From NCBI RefSeq assembly GCF_002775205.1, contig NC_036444.1, forward strand, positions 5,188,501 to 5,252,500: DNA of 64,000 nucleotides, written 5' to 3'. Below are positions 11,665 through 22,445 of this stretch, one piece after another. Positions within the stretch are counted from its first letter, which is position 1. Each line of letters begins with the position of its first letter. The DNA is from Xiphophorus maculatus (Eukaryota > Chordata > Actinopteri > Cyprinodontiformes > Poeciliidae). A program made the translations under genes and the position numbers. The notes beneath the pieces were generated by a model. It saw only the letters and a program-made list of their open reading frames with translations. It did not search any database and had not been told where the DNA came from.

Positions 11665-14600
11665 ATGTCAGGTACATTCAGTCTGGAGCACTTTTTAGCC
11701 GATCCCTCTCTTGAGCTTATTGATAGCTGCCGCAAGAATGAATTGCTGCAAATTGTGGAGTACTTTCAGCTGCAGGTCCCAAAACAGGTCCTTAAAGGTG
11801 ACCTAAAGGCTCTGATAGTGGATAAGTTGGTGGAAATTGGGGTGATCAAAGAGCCTGATCTGCCTGAGGCTGCTGCGGTGCCAAGCCGAGAGACCCTGTC
11901 TGTGGAGGACTTCAAAGATGGTCCTAGTGCGGAAGCAGCAGTGAGTGACCGGGGAAAGACACCTCGCACACTCCCTCGCTATGATCCACTGTCTTCTGTG
12001 AGTTCAGAAGGACGAGATGGAGCTCGTTTGAAGGTGCGGTTGGCACGTCTCCAAATGGAGGCTGAGGAAAAAGCCCAGGACAGAAGAGCTCAGCTGGAGC
12101 TTGAGGTCAGGAGACTGGAAATAGAGGCTGATAAAGCTATAAAGCTGCGCAAACTTGAGCTGGAGGCCCAGACTCGAGCGCCCTCTGCCTCTGTCACCCC
12201 CGGTTCCACCTCCATGTCTGCTATGCCATTTGACATCAGTAAGTGTATTTCTTTAGTACCTGCTTTTAGAGAATCTGAGGTGGACACATACTTTGCAGCA
12301 TTTGAACGCATTGCGGGTGCTTTGCAATGGCCTAGGGAAACCTGGCCACTCTTGTTACAATGTAAGTTTTCTGGTAAAGCTCAAGATGTGTTGGCAGCGC
12401 TCCCTTTAAAAGATAGTTTAGACTATGATCTGGTTAAAGCTGCTGTCTTACAAGCCTATGAGTTGGTCCCAGAAGCTTATAGACAGAAGTTTCGACAGCA
12501 GAAGAAAACTATCGGACAAACGCATGTTGAGTTTGCCAGAGAGAAATCCATTCTCTTTGATAAGTGGTGTACTGCATCCAAGGTAAATAATTATGAGACA
12601 TTACGTGAGCTAATATTGCTGGAAGACTTTAAGAAGTGCATTCCAGATCGGGTGGTGGTGTACCTAAATGAACAGAAGGTGACCACTTTGGCATCTGCTG
12701 CTGTTCTGGCTGATGAGTATGCCCTTACCCATAAGTCATCCTTCACTCTTAATGAAAAGTCACATATTGGCTCTGTACCACAGTCTCAGATGGTTAAAAC
12801 CACGGTTCCAAAAGAAAGCCGTGAATGTTTTTATTGTCACAAACCTGGACATGTCATCGCTGATTGTTTAGCTCTAAAACGCAAAAATCAGTCAAATTCT
12901 ACACAAACTAAAGGTGTTGGTTTTGTGAAAAAAGAACCTCGTAATAAGAACGTTGGTTGTGGTGACAAATTACCTGATCCCTGTTTTATACCATTCATTT
13001 TCGATGGCTTAATCTCATTGACGGCTGATCCCTCTGATTTGAAGCCAGTACGTATCCTGAGAGATACTGGAGGTTCCCAGTCAGTCATTCTCGCAAATGT
13101 TTTACCGTTCACACATGAGAGTGCCTGTGGTTATAACTCTGTTCTGAGGGGGATAGAGATGGGCTACGCTCCAAGACCAGTCCACAGAGTTTACATAAAA
13201 TCCAAACTTGTCACTGGCTTTTTCCCTGTTGCTGTCTGCCCGGAGTTACCCATAGATGGGGTGGCTATGCTAATGGGAAATGACATTGCTGGAGGTTTAG
13301 TACTTCCCAGTCTGGAAGTTTTAGACAATCCTTTAGATCAGATAACCCCAGACTCTTCAGACCCTGGGTTGTACCCAGCCTGTGTGGTCACCCGTGCTCA
13401 AGCACGCAAGGATCGGGATATTTCAATTTCTGATTCTGTTCTGATGTCTCCATTTTCCAGTGAGGGCGACGCACAAACCAAAAGTAACAGCATCTCGTTA
13501 CTTCCAGATTTGGTGGAGCTGGAGGAGCCTTGTCCACTCTTGGAGAAAACATCCATCCCCCTGACCAGACAACACTTGTCATCTGCTCAACAAGCTGATG
13601 AAACATTACAAAGATGTTTCAGAAATGTGGTAAGTGCTGAACAAGCCAATAAAGAGAAACAAGCTTACATTGTGGAACGAGGTGTTTTAATGCGTCAGTG
13701 GTCTTCATCAGGTGCAGGAAGCTCAGATTGGAGTAAGGTTAAACAGATTGTTATACCAACCGCATATAGACAGAAAATTCTATCTCTGGCTCATGAAAGC
13801 CAGTGGACTGGTCACTTAGGCATTACCAAAACATACCAACTTCTGTTAAAGCACTTTTTCTGGCCTGGTATGAAACGTGACATTTCAAAGTTCTGTCGTA
13901 GTTGTCATGTGTGCCAAATTGCTGGTAAACCAAATCAGGTAATATCACCTGCTCCATTGTGTCCTATTCCAGTGATAGACCAACCATTTGACCATGTCAT
14001 AGTAGACTGTGTTGGACCTTTACCCAGAACAAAGTGTGGAAATCAATATCTGATCACAATTATGTGTGCTGCAACGCGATTCCCTGAAGCCATCCCTTTG
14101 AATAAGATTACAGCCAAAGCTGTGATTAAAGCTCTGACAAAGTTCTTCTCTGTGTTTGGTTTACCTAAAACCCTACAAACAGATCAAGGAACAAATTTTC
14201 AATCAAAGTTGTTCAAGCAAGTAGCTAAAACCCTAAACATTAAGCATGCTGTTTCCTCTGCTTACCACCCAGAGTCCCAAGGTGCTTTAGAACGATGGCA
14301 TCAGACCTTAAAGTCGATGCTACGCAAGTACTGTCTGGAAACTGGTAAAAGTTGGGATGAGGGGGTTCCATTTGTATTGTTTGCTGCTAGAGAGGCTGTT
14401 CAAGAATCCCTTGGCTTTAGTCCAGCGGAGTTAGTATTTGGACACACACCCCGTGGCCCTTTAAGAGCCTTAAAAGAAACTTTTTTAGTTCCTGAAGAAT
14501 GTTCCAAGACAAGTGTGACTAAGTATGTGCAAGCCTTTCGTGAGCGCCTGTGTCAAGCTAATGCTCTTGCTAAGAAGCATCTAGCTGACTCTCAAAGAAA

Positions 14601-16368
14601 AATGAAACACCACTATGATAAAACATCTGTCAAAAGAGTTTTTCATGTAGGAGATCAGGTTATTGCACTCCTGCCTGTTCCTGGCTCGGCTTTGTCTGCC
14701 AAATTTGATGGCCCTTATGAAATTCTAGAGAAAATAGGGGAGAATGATTATGTCATTGGTACCCCTAATCGGCGGCGCAAAACCCGTGTCTGCCATGTGA
14801 ACATGCTTAAATTATACCACTCTCGACCTGCACCAGAACCTAGTGGGGGGTGTGCTCCAGTGGCGGTCACAACTCAACTAGAAATAGGTGAGGTAAACAA
14901 TGCTGATGGCCTAAGAATGAATTATCCTCTCTGTTCTAGCCCCCGCCTTACAAATTCAGAGATGCTAAAATCCCTGCAGAGCCAGCTTGACCACTTATCC
15001 CCTGAACATCAAAAGGATGTAATGGTCCTCATTAATGAATACCAATGTTTATTTAATGATGTACCAACACGTACAACTGTTCTAGAACATGACATAGATG
15101 TTCAAAATGCAAAACCAATCAAACAGCATCCTTATCGTGCTAATCCCACAAAACGTTCCTTAATGAAACAGGAAACTGAATATCTGATGGAACATGGTTT
15201 AGCCAAACCTAGTCAAAGTCCCTGGAGCTCACCTTGCTTGTTAGAAACCAAATCAGATGGTTCACCACGCTTTATCACTGACTTTCGTAAGGTAAATTCT
15301 GTCACTGTACCTGATGCCTATCCTCTCCCCAGGATTGAAGACTGCGTGGACAATATTGGAGCTGCAAAATACGTTACAAAGTTGGACCTTCTTAAGGGTT
15401 ATTGGCAAGTCCCTTTGACTGAAAGGGCTTCCAACATTTCAGCTTTTGTGACCCCAGATGACTTTTTGCAATACACTGTTATGGCATTTGGTATGTGTAA
15501 CGCTCCAGCTACTTTTCAGAGACTGATAAATACAGTACTGCGTGGCATCTCCAACTGCAGTGCGTATTTAGATGACTTGGTGGTGTATACTGAAACCTGG
15601 CAGGAACATTTGCAAACACTATATCAAGTATTTCACAGTTTGGCCCAAGCTTCCTTGACCCTTAACCTTGCTAAGTGTGAATTTGGCAAGGCCACAGTGA
15701 CATATTTAGGCAGAGAGGTGGGGCAAGGCCAAGTCCGTCCCCTCAACGCTAAAGTTGTAGCAATTAATGATTATCCCACACCCAAAACACGCCGTGAACT
15801 ACGTAGATTTCTTGGCATGGTTGGCTATTACCGGAACTTTTGTAGAAATTTCTCCTCAGTAGTTCAACCATTAACCAATCTACTCAGCCCAAAGACTGAT
15901 TTTGTTTGGTCAGAGAAATGCCAGAATTCTTTTGAAAGTGCTAAGTTTCTTCTTTGTCACACACCAGTACTAGCTGCACCTGATCTGACCCGACCTTTCA
16001 AGCTGGAGGTGGATGCCAGCGCTGTTGGGGCTGGTGCAGTGCTAATTCAGGAAGATTTGCAGGGTTTAGATCATCCTGTTTGCTATTTCTCTCGCAAGTT
16101 CAACAGACATCAACTGAACTATTCCACCATTGAAAAAGAAACCTTGGCTCTGTTGTTGGCTCTTCAGCACTTTCATGTCTACCTTGGTTCCAGTAGTTTA
16201 CCGATTGATGTATTCACAGATCATAATCCACTAGTATTTCTTTCTCGCATGTATAACCACAACCAGCGCCTTATGCGGTGGGCATTACTGTTGCAAGAAT
16301 ACCATTTAAACATTCGGCATAAGAAAGGAGCAGAAAATGTTCTTGCAGATGGCCTGTCCAGGATGTGA
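11665..16368 (+). CDS. Gag-pol polyprotein of the Gmr1-type element (gag-PR-IN-RT-RH)
   Basis: One 1,567-residue frame. Order of parts: an N-terminal helical gag region with a SAP-like segment near residues 20-60 and a charged coiled coil near 120-170; a CCHC zinc knuckle (CFYCHKPGHVIADC) near 387-401; a protease DTGG near 467; an integrase zinc region (H...H, CRSCHVC) near 709-747; an integrase core with D near 779, D near 838 and E near 874; reverse transcriptase with YLDD near 1,300; and RNase H with EVDAS near 1,447 and TDHNP near 1,518. Ty3/gypsy elements normally carry RT-RH before IN, so the order here is the Gmr1 arrangement. Gag and pol share a single frame, so no frameshift is needed between them. 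The frame looks whole. Confidence 0.95.
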   Translation: MSGTFSLEHFLADPSLELIDSCRKNELLQIVEYFQLQVPKQVLKGDLKALIVDKLVEIGVIKEPDLPEAAAVPSRETLSVEDFKDGPSAEAAVSDRGKTPRTLPRYDPLSSVSSEGRDGARLKVRLARLQMEAEEKAQDRRAQLELEVRRLEIEADKAIKLRKLELEAQTRAPSASVTPGSTSMSAMPFDISKCISLVPAFRESEVDTYFAAFERIAGALQWPRETWPLLLQCKFSGKAQDVLAALPLKDSLDYDLVKAAVLQAYELVPEAYRQKFRQQKKTIGQTHVEFAREKSILFDKWCTASKVNNYETLRELILLEDFKKCIPDRVVVYLNEQKVTTLASAAVLADEYALTHKSSFTLNEKSHIGSVPQSQMVKTTVPKESRECFYCHKPGHVIADCLALKRKNQSNSTQTKGVGFVKKEPRNKNVGCGDKLPDPCFIPFIFDGLISLTADPSDLKPVRILRDTGGSQSVILANVLPFTHESACGYNSVLRGIEMGYAPRPVHRVYIKSKLVTGFFPVAVCPELPIDGVAMLMGNDIAGGLVLPSLEVLDNPLDQITPDSSDPGLYPACVVTRAQARKDRDISISDSVLMSPFSSEGDAQTKSNSISLLPDLVELEEPCPLLEKTSIPLTRQHLSSAQQADETLQRCFRNVVSAEQANKEKQAYIVERGVLMRQWSSSGAGSSDWSKVKQIVIPTAYRQKILSLAHESQWTGHLGITKTYQLLLKHFFWPGMKRDISKFCRSCHVCQIAGKPNQVISPAPLCPIPVIDQPFDHVIVDCVGPLPRTKCGNQYLITIMCAATRFPEAIPLNKITAKAVIKALTKFFSVFGLPKTLQTDQGTNFQSKLFKQVAKTLNIKHAVSSAYHPESQGALERWHQTLKSMLRKYCLETGKSWDEGVPFVLFAAREAVQESLGFSPAELVFGHTPRGPLRALKETFLVPEECSKTSVTKYVQAFRERLCQANALAKKHLADSQRKMKHHYDKTSVKRVFHVGDQVIALLPVPGSALSAKFDGPYEILEKIGENDYVIGTPNRRRKTRVCHVNMLKLYHSRPAPEPSGGCAPVAVTTQLEIGEVNNADGLRMNYPLCSSPRLTNSEMLKSLQSQLDHLSPEHQKDVMVLINEYQCLFNDVPTRTTVLEHDIDVQNAKPIKQHPYRANPTKRSLMKQETEYLMEHGLAKPSQSPWSSPCLLETKSDGSPRFITDFRKVNSVTVPDAYPLPRIEDCVDNIGAAKYVTKLDLLKGYWQVPLTERASNISAFVTPDDFLQYTVMAFGMCNAPATFQRLINTVLRGISNCSAYLDDLVVYTETWQEHLQTLYQVFHSLAQASLTLNLAKCEFGKATVTYLGREVGQGQVRPLNAKVVAINDYPTPKTRRELRRFLGMVGYYRNFCRNFSSVVQPLTNLLSPKTDFVWSEKCQNSFESAKFLLCHTPVLAAPDLTRPFKLEVDASAVGAGAVLIQEDLQGLDHPVCYFSRKFNRHQLNYSTIEKETLALLLALQHFHVYLGSSSLPIDVFTDHNPLVFLSRMYNHNQRLMRWALLLQEYHLNIRHKKGAENVLADGLSRM

Positions 16369-16434
16369 GTATTCTTTTGTTTTGTGTAACATTCAGCATT
16401 TACAAAACCTGGTTTTGTAATTTAAGGGGGGGAG

Positions 16435-17059
16435 TGTTACGGCCCCTGGCCTCTTAAGGCTGTGCAGGCTCTTTTTTTTTCTATTATGCAGGATCAGCTG
16501 TGCGGGCACAGCTTTCTGATTGGCTGCCTAGAAGCTGCAGGAGAGCAGCCACCCCATTGGAGCAGCAAAGCCAATCAGACGTTGATGAGACCCACCTGCA
16601 TCATATAAAAGACGTCCTAGTTCATTCCTCCAGTGGGGCAGCTAGCAGGAAGAGGTTGTGTACAGCTGACCCCCACCTTCCGTGTTTTGTGACTGTTTGT
16701 GGACAGTTTGAGCAATTTTGTTCTTGTTTCTTTTGTTAAGTAGTGAATCTGCTTTAGATAAACTTTGAACAAGCTAGAGGCTTGTGTTTGGGAGGTTTTT
16801 GGTGCTCCCCTTTGTTCCTTCTTTTTGGTTGATTTGAGTTACTTTAGACTGATGTGTTTGCACCTCTTGTCATTTAATTAGCACTCAGTGATTTCTGAAT
16901 TTGTTGGTTCTTTACTTTTGTTTAATTGGCTTAAGTTGTATTGTGTTTTGGTTCTGTGAAAACCTTCTCTTGTAATAAATCATTCTTTCATTCCACTTTT
17001 TTCTCTGAACACATTTTTATGTTACCGCCCCTGGACTCCTAGACCTTGGGGGCGTAACA
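16435..17059 (+). repeat. 3' LTR of the Gmr1-type element
   Basis: Same length and, by eye, the same sequence as the 5' LTR; the internal 79-codon frame is identical. It is preceded by the purine tract at 16,424-16,434 and followed by the CTGG target duplication. A diverged relative of this LTR is found alone at 41,738-42,360. Confidence 0.95.
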
Positions 17060-17225
17060 CTGGTTTTAGTCAGAACTCCAGCAGCAGCGTTCTGGACCTG
17101 ATTGATTTTTTAGGCAGACCTGTGAAGATACTGTTGCAGTAATCAATGTGACTAAAGATAAACGCATGAATGAATTTCTCTAGATCTTGCAGACATTAGT
17201 CCTTTAATTTGACCTTCTGCCTCAC
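17060..17225 (-). mobile_element. LINE 3' fragment (L2/CR1-like), right half
   Basis: Continuation of the LINE piece at 10,660-10,948 beyond the LTR element (GTGAAGATACTGTTGCAGTA, ATGAATTTCTCTAGATCTTG). Matches 18,690-18,850. Confidence 0.75.
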
Positions 17226-18175
17226 AGATCAGCCTTTTCCCATGAACTTTTCATGAGCTCCTTCAGACTAGCCAGCAGCAATTAGCAAACAAGTAGTGGA
17301 ACTGCGCCTCAGCTGAGCTCATTATAGCAGCTACTTCTCAGTGAAAAGCTGGTAAAAAAAAAAAAGGTTGTGAAAGGGTTCATGGAGGAGCGATGGTTTA
17401 GAGACAGATGCCCAATTTCAAGGCATTAAATTAAAAAATCAAATTTCTTTTAAGTCATATTTGATATTTAAAACATATTTATAACAACTGAAGGTAACAT
17501 ATTTACTTGATTGTACTGTAAAATTGCACTATGTACCAGAATAATATATTTACTGTCCCTTTAATAATATGTGCTAACTGAATTGAATCAAACTAAACAA
17601 TAAAATGTTACAGTTGTGTTAATTGCTGCTCTCCTTCCTACATCTTAATGAATCCCAGATAACCCATCACAGTTAATGGAAACTCTTCCCAATATTGCAG
17701 CCAAATGATTAAAACATGAAGGCATCTTTGCTAGCAGAGTTATAGTAAAGGATGCAGATATTACATTTTCAGGTGCAAAGAAAGTTGTCTTAATTTCTGA
17801 ACAGCAATTTAACAATTTTAAATCATCTTTATGCTACATCTGTCTGCAAAGGCAAAATCAATTCTGTGTAGCAGAGGGAGACATTAGAATAAATTTAAAC
17901 TCATCGGTTCTCCAGATTCATAATGTTACAACAAATGTTAGCAGCTAAAGGAGACTGATCCATATCAGATCCATATAGATGGAAATGCACACAAAATGTC
18001 TATTATTGCATATTATTATATCTCCTGGGTGATTTGTGGCCAGCCCCTTTAGTCATATCTGCATTTAGTCATTTGTTGGACCCCTCTGTGCCTTATTTAT
18101 GAGGCCTCCATTGAACATTTCATACTAAGTTAAATTTGACACTTGAATATTGTGAAGAGTTGATATCTGCTTTCA
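17226..18175. other. Unclassified part of duplication arm A
   Basis: This is non-LINE sequence shared with 50,546-51,500. In arm B the minus strand keeps a 90-codon open frame (METLPNIAAKLLKHEGIFAS..., 50,777-51,049). The matching frame here (from about 17,679, + strand) meets a stop early, after PNIAAK. The frame shows no family I know. It may be a decayed gene or transposon piece. Confidence 0.4.
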
Positions 18176-18177
18176 TA

Positions 18178-18890
18178 TATCAATCAATCAATCAAATTTT
18201 ATTTGTATAGCACATTTCAGCAGAAAGGCATTTCAAAGTGCTTTACATCATTACAAACACAGAAACACAAATCAACACAGAAACAATAATCAAAACACAT
18301 AATTAAGTCAAGTTCTATCAATAAATTTGTAATTGATTACATTTCAAATACAATTCTAAACAGGTGGGTTTTTAGTTGAGATTTAAAAGAAGTCAGTGTT
18401 TCAGCTGTTTTACAGTTTTCTGGAAGTTTGTTCCAAATTTGTGGTGCATAGATGCTGAAAGCTGCTTCTCCTCGTTTGGTTCTGGTTCTGGGGATGCAGA
18501 GCAGACCAGAACCGGAAGACCTGAGAGGTTCTGGAAGGTTGATACAATAAAAGCAGATCCTTAATGTATTGTGGTGCTAAGCCGTTCAGTGATTTATAAA
18601 CTAACAACAGTATTTTAAAGTCTATTCTTTGAGCTACAGGGAGCCAGTGGAGGGACTTTAAAACTGGTGTTATGTGCTCTATCTTCCTGGTTTTAGTGAG
18701 AACGCGAGCAGCAGCATTCTGGATCAGCTGCAGCTGTTTGATTGATTTGTTAGACAGACCTGTGAAGACGCTGTTGCAGTAATCAATACGACTGAAGATG
18801 AACGCATGGATGAGTTTCTCTAGATCTGGCTGAGACATTAGTCCTTTAATCCTGGAAATGTTCTTCAGGTGATAGAAGGCCGACTTTGTA
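18178..18890 (-). mobile_element. LINE 3' end, L2/CR1-like reverse transcriptase C-terminus
   Basis: On the minus strand the frame 18,838-18,410 encodes a typical LINE RT C-terminal segment (SRIDYCNSVFTGLSNKSIKQ, LQLIQNAAARVLTKTRK, HITPVLKSLHWLPVAQRIDF). The 3' tail ends in the (CAAT)n block at 18,180 with ATTTTATTTGTATAGCACAT, a fish LINE tail. The copy is 5' truncated or internally deleted. Related pieces lie at 10,660, 21,786 and 51,560. Confidence 0.85.
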
Positions 18891-19342
18891 GGTTAGAGCA
18901 ACAGGTGTGGGAGGGGATACACTACAAACCAACTGGAGAAGTTGGACACTGTCCCATTAAAACCTTCAAACAACAATGATGCTCAATAGATGTTTTGAAG
19001 CTATACTTTTAAAATCTATTGTTCATCTGGGAACTGCCTTTTAGAAACTGAAAAATGCGGGAATACAATAAAAGAAGCCATAGACTATTTTAAGGTCTTT
19101 ATTAATTTACACGTTTGAACTGGATAAAGTAATGATAATGTTTGTTTTTCTTGTTTACACACAAATCTGAATGAATTCATTTATATAAATGGTGCAAATT
19201 CACTGCCAATGTGAGCTCAAAATAAATTTACCAGCAAAAACAACAAAACAACAAATAAAAATAACCGAATAAGATAAAATTCACAAATTCTCAATATAAA
19301 ATAAATTAGAAATAATAATAATAAAATACATTTGTAACTTTG
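18891..19342. repeat. Unclassified dispersed repeat
   Basis: 19,030-19,200 resembles 37,490-37,660 (GGGAATACAATRAAAG, TTTATTTAC/TTAATTTACA, CACAAATCTGMATGAATTC). The two copies lie in the same orientation 18.5 kb apart. No ends or coding capacity are seen. It separates the two LINE parts. Confidence 0.5.
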
Positions 19343-20460
19343 TTACAGTAGCTGTTTGTCCAAGTGGGTTAAAAGATAAAGAACTTTCAAAGATAACAGG
19401 AAGTGATGCGACAGGGCGACATCATTTACAGAGACATTGGAAATATTCACACCCTTACTGATAACCAGGTCCAGTGTGTGTCCTTGAGTGTGTGTTGCTT
19501 GTTTGACATGTTGTGTTAGACCAAAAGTCTCTAAAATATTAGCGAGCTTTTTTGCCCCTCTGTCTTGGGGGTTGTCAATATGAATGTTGAAATCACCGAC
19601 AATTATTAAACAATCATAATCAATACATATAAGAGATAGAAATTCATTCAAGTCAGTAAAGAAATTTTCCTCAAAAGTTGGAGTTTTGTATAGAGTTACA
19701 GTCAAAGTTCGTTTGTGGCCTTTAACCTCAATTCCAAGATACTCAAAAGAGGTGAAGTGACCCAAAGAGATTTTACTACAATTTATGGTATTCTTAAATA
19801 TTGAAGCCACGCCTCCTCCTTTTTTATGTTTTTTATTCTCACAGAAGAAATTGTAGTTAGGAGGCGCAGATTCAATTAGTATGATCGATTCATTATTATC
19901 ATTCAACCATGTTTCTGTCAGAAACATAACATCGATATTATGCTCAGTGATGAAATCATTAATTAATAGAGCTTTAGCACAGAGAGATCTTGTATTTAAA
20001 AGAGCTAGTTTAAGTGACTTGGAGGCCAAGAAATCTTCAGTCTGAGGTTCCTTTAGGCAGGGGAACATTCTGATGTTTGAATTAGGTCCCCTATATTTTA
20101 TGTTTCTGTTTCTTGTAAATTTTCTTGTAGTGATCCGGACAGGTAATGTCCTGTTCTGCAGTGCCGAGGGGCCAGACACATTCTGGAGCAAGAAGGGTGT
20201 ATAGATAAAGTCTGGACCCCGGCCTCAGACCTCAGAAACGCAGAGTGATGGATCCTCTGGGACGTTAGAGTCAGGTGGCTTAAATGAAGTGAGGTCTGCT
20301 ACGTGAGCGCTAAGGAGAGACGTCCCAAGTACAACCTGTTGATTCATTCCATCTGTAAATTTAAGAAACTCCGGTCCAGAAGACATTTCTTCATGTGTAT
20401 CTTGTGAATCAAATGGGTTCATCTGAATTTAAAATCTATTCCTTCCCTTTTCCAACAGGC
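19343..20460 (-). mobile_element. LINE endonuclease part (L2/CR1-like)
   Basis: The minus-strand frame 20,191-19,343 encodes an apurinic-type endonuclease: LALLNTRSLCAKALLINDF, the catalytic-type FLTETWL, GGGVASIF, the VGDFNIHID motif, and THTQGHTLDLV. The short frame 20,422-20,225 just upstream may be the N-terminal part. The RT between this and the tail at 18.2-18.9 kb is missing, so this is either one internally deleted LINE or two insertions. Confidence 0.8.
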
Positions 20461-21299
20461 TCTTTTGACTTTTAGAGGTTTTAATTTTGTGTGTCAGACA
20501 AGATATTTTCTTCACCCCCCCAACCACACAGGGGGGGGTTGACTTACAAGTTCTTTCTTACTGTAAGTCAGAAAGAAGACAATAAAATGTACATTTGACA
20601 CATATTAATTGAATAAAATAGATACTATTCTATTTTATTTATCTTCTAGATAAGCAGATATCATTACACCATTAGTGACATTTTGTACAATCCAGAGTTT
20701 TGTACAAAGAGGTAATTCATGAGGTTGAAAGAGTTCTGTCTGGTTTGTCATGACGATACTGTTGTAACAGAAAGTAAAAGTAATTTTCCAGTTTAATCTT
20801 TACTGAAAATAAACAAAAAGTTTAAAAAAGTTTCTCTATGTTGAATATCTGCTTTCATTATTATAAATATCGACTTTAGGAGTATCCTCTTCTGGAAAAT
20901 CCTCCAGAAGAGGATACTCCAAACACTTGTGGATCAATAAGCAATCTAATTGATCCATGTAGTTTGCGATTATCTGTGTGTTCGTCATGCTGCATATTTC
21001 CTGAAACATTTTGTTTTCATGTTCAATCAGGACATTCCACATATTCAAACAGGACGAACTGGTTGGGTTGGGTTGATGATGTTTTGCATTAGACACTATT
21101 GATGATCAGATCCTCCTGTTGTAATGAGAGGATCTGAGGAAGTATTTCCCATTGTTGGGGAAATACATCACCAACAATGGTGGGCGGGAGGTATTTGAGG
21201 ACCAAGGAGGAGGGGGCTGACAGGAGGACTCTCATGCCCCCCCGCCCCCACACACACAAGATGCTGCCCTGGACAGTTGCCATATCCCCCATATCAGAA
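20461..21299. other. Intergenic, with two strong inverted repeats
   Basis: Contains an 18-bp perfect hairpin stem with a 6-base loop (20,879-20,920) and a CCATTGTTGG...CCAACAATGG pair at about 21,150-21,180. A minus-strand open frame (21,096-20,836) crosses the first hairpin but shows no known domain. Confidence 0.5.
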
Positions 21300-21480
21300 A
21301 CCACCACTGTACATACAGTAGTTCTGACTGTAACTGCATCAGCAGAGAGACTCAAAGGGAGGAGTCTGGAACCAGACTATAAAACAGCATCAACATAAAA
21401 AGTGAAACCATTTAATACAAAGAAAGAAACCAAGAGCCACAGATCATCACAGATCAACTCCCTGCCAGAAGACAGTCAAG
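21300..21480 (+). promoter_or_regulatory. GIMAP promoter and 5' UTR (tail-anchored class)
   Basis: A TATAAAA box at 21,378 is placed about 100 bases before the ATG. Just upstream is GGGAGGAGTCTGGAACCAGA, containing GTCTGG-AA-CCAGAC, an inverted repeat. The same module (promoter, CAGCCACA/GAGCCACA, ATCATCMCAGATCAACTSCC 5' UTR) occurs on the minus strand at 47,423-47,580 and, altered, at 54,765-54,900. AGTGAAACC near 21,401 resembles an interferon-response half-site; this is weak. Confidence 0.7.
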
Positions 21481-21508
21481 ATGTCCAGATACAGCTATTA
21501 TCGACGTG
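21481..21508 (+). CDS. gimap: Start exon of tail-anchored GIMAP (joins 25334-26070)
   Basis: ATG and eight further codons (MSRYSYYRR) plus one base, then the donor G|GTAAGGAG. The phase-1 donor matches the phase-1 acceptor of the GTPase exon at 25,334; the split codon becomes GAA. The position, about 100 bases after a TATA box and directly after the shared GIMAP 5' UTR, supports it. The intron would be 3.8 kb and holds a LINE tail, a hAT element and a SINE. Confidence 0.7.
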
Positions 21509-21785
21509 GTAAGGAGAGTTTACAATTTTATACATTATTATCTCTAAGGGCAAATATTATTTACCAGCAAAATATATAAAATAAAAAAACATTTTAGAGC
21601 TAGTATTGATGCCACATTTTAGTTGTTTTAATTATTTTTCATTAAATATAAAATACTAAAAAGTATATTTGTGTAAAATACCTTCTAGCCTCAACATTTA
21701 GCCTTTAACAAGTGACAGTGATGATTCCCATATAAACTTTTATCTTTTTGCACGAGTTCAGTGATTTAGTTCACTGAAAGGCTCA

Positions 21786-22192
21786 GCATCACAACACATT
21801 AAAGATCTGCTGGTGTATCAACCTTCCAGAACTCTCAGGTCTTCTGGTTCTGGTTCTGTACTGCATCCCCAGAACCAGAACCAAACATGAAGAAGCAGCA
21901 TTCAGCTTCTATGCACCACAAATCTGGAATAAACTTCCAGAAAACTGCAAAACAGCCGAAACACTGAGTGCCTTTAAATCTAGACTAAAAACCCAGTGGG
22001 TTAGAGTTTCTTTAGAAACATAATAAATTAAAAATTAATCAACATTTTGACATGAAACGATGGCACTTGACAAAATGTAATGATTCAATTGTTGACTGTT
22101 TTATGATTTTGTATTTTTGTGTTTTTATGATGTGAAGCATTTTGAAATGCCTTGATGCTGAAATGTGCAACACAAATAAACTTGACTTGACA
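21786..22192 (+). mobile_element. LINE 3' fragment (L2/CR1-like)
   Basis: Plus-strand copy of the tail at 18.2-18.6 kb: ACATTAAAGATCTGCTGG, TGCACCACAAATCTGGAATA, then TGCTGAAATGTGCAACACAA and AATAAACTTGACTTGAC. It lies in the intron of the tail-anchored GIMAP. Confidence 0.75.
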
Positions 22193-22445
22193 AGTTTCTC
22201 TCATCTTCTTTAGAGCACAAAGCAATTTTCTGTAGGGATCGTGGCCGTGGTGGCATGGTGAAGGTAGACATCCTGCCATTGCAACATGTTTGGCTCCAAA
22301 TTCCACATATTTCAGCCAAAGTGAACAAATTCACTATAGTTGATCCTGTAGCTCCAGGTTTGTTGAATATCTGACCTCATAGATTTGGTTTTGTCTTTTA
22401 CTGTTTCTCTTCTGAAAACCCATCTTTTCTCCTGGCATTTCATAC

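Larger units (their letters stand above)
10949..17059 (+). mobile_element. Whole-looking Gmr1-type Ty3/gypsy LTR retrotransposon
   Basis: This is a complete-looking LTR element: two 625-bp LTRs that read identical, TG...CA ends, a 4-bp target duplication (CTGG at 10,945-10,948 and 17,060-17,063), a primer site TGGGGGCTCGTCCGGGAT at 11,578 that matches the tRNA-Pro type, one long gag-pol frame, and a purine tract AAGGGGGGGAG just before the 3' LTR. Integrase precedes reverse transcriptase, the order known for the Gmr1 group of Ty3/gypsy elements first described in cod. Identical LTRs, plus the matching empty site in arm B (near 51,674), show that insertion is recent and later than the segmental duplication. 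No envelope gene is seen. Confidence 0.95.
9542..18175. repeat. Inverted segmental duplication, arm A (contains an LTR element)
   Basis: The bases 9,542-10,948 and 17,060-18,175 together are the reverse complement of 50,546-53,081, at high identity judged by eye over some 2.5 kb. Shared landmarks are CACACCTAATTGGTAGTTAC (9,766), the GAGTGATTTATAAACT-type LINE piece, the TCATGGGAAAAGGCTGATCT block and AATATTGTGAAGAGTTGATA (18,150). The only large difference is the 6.1-kb LTR element present here and absent in arm B. Edges are good to about 10 bases. Confidence 0.9.
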
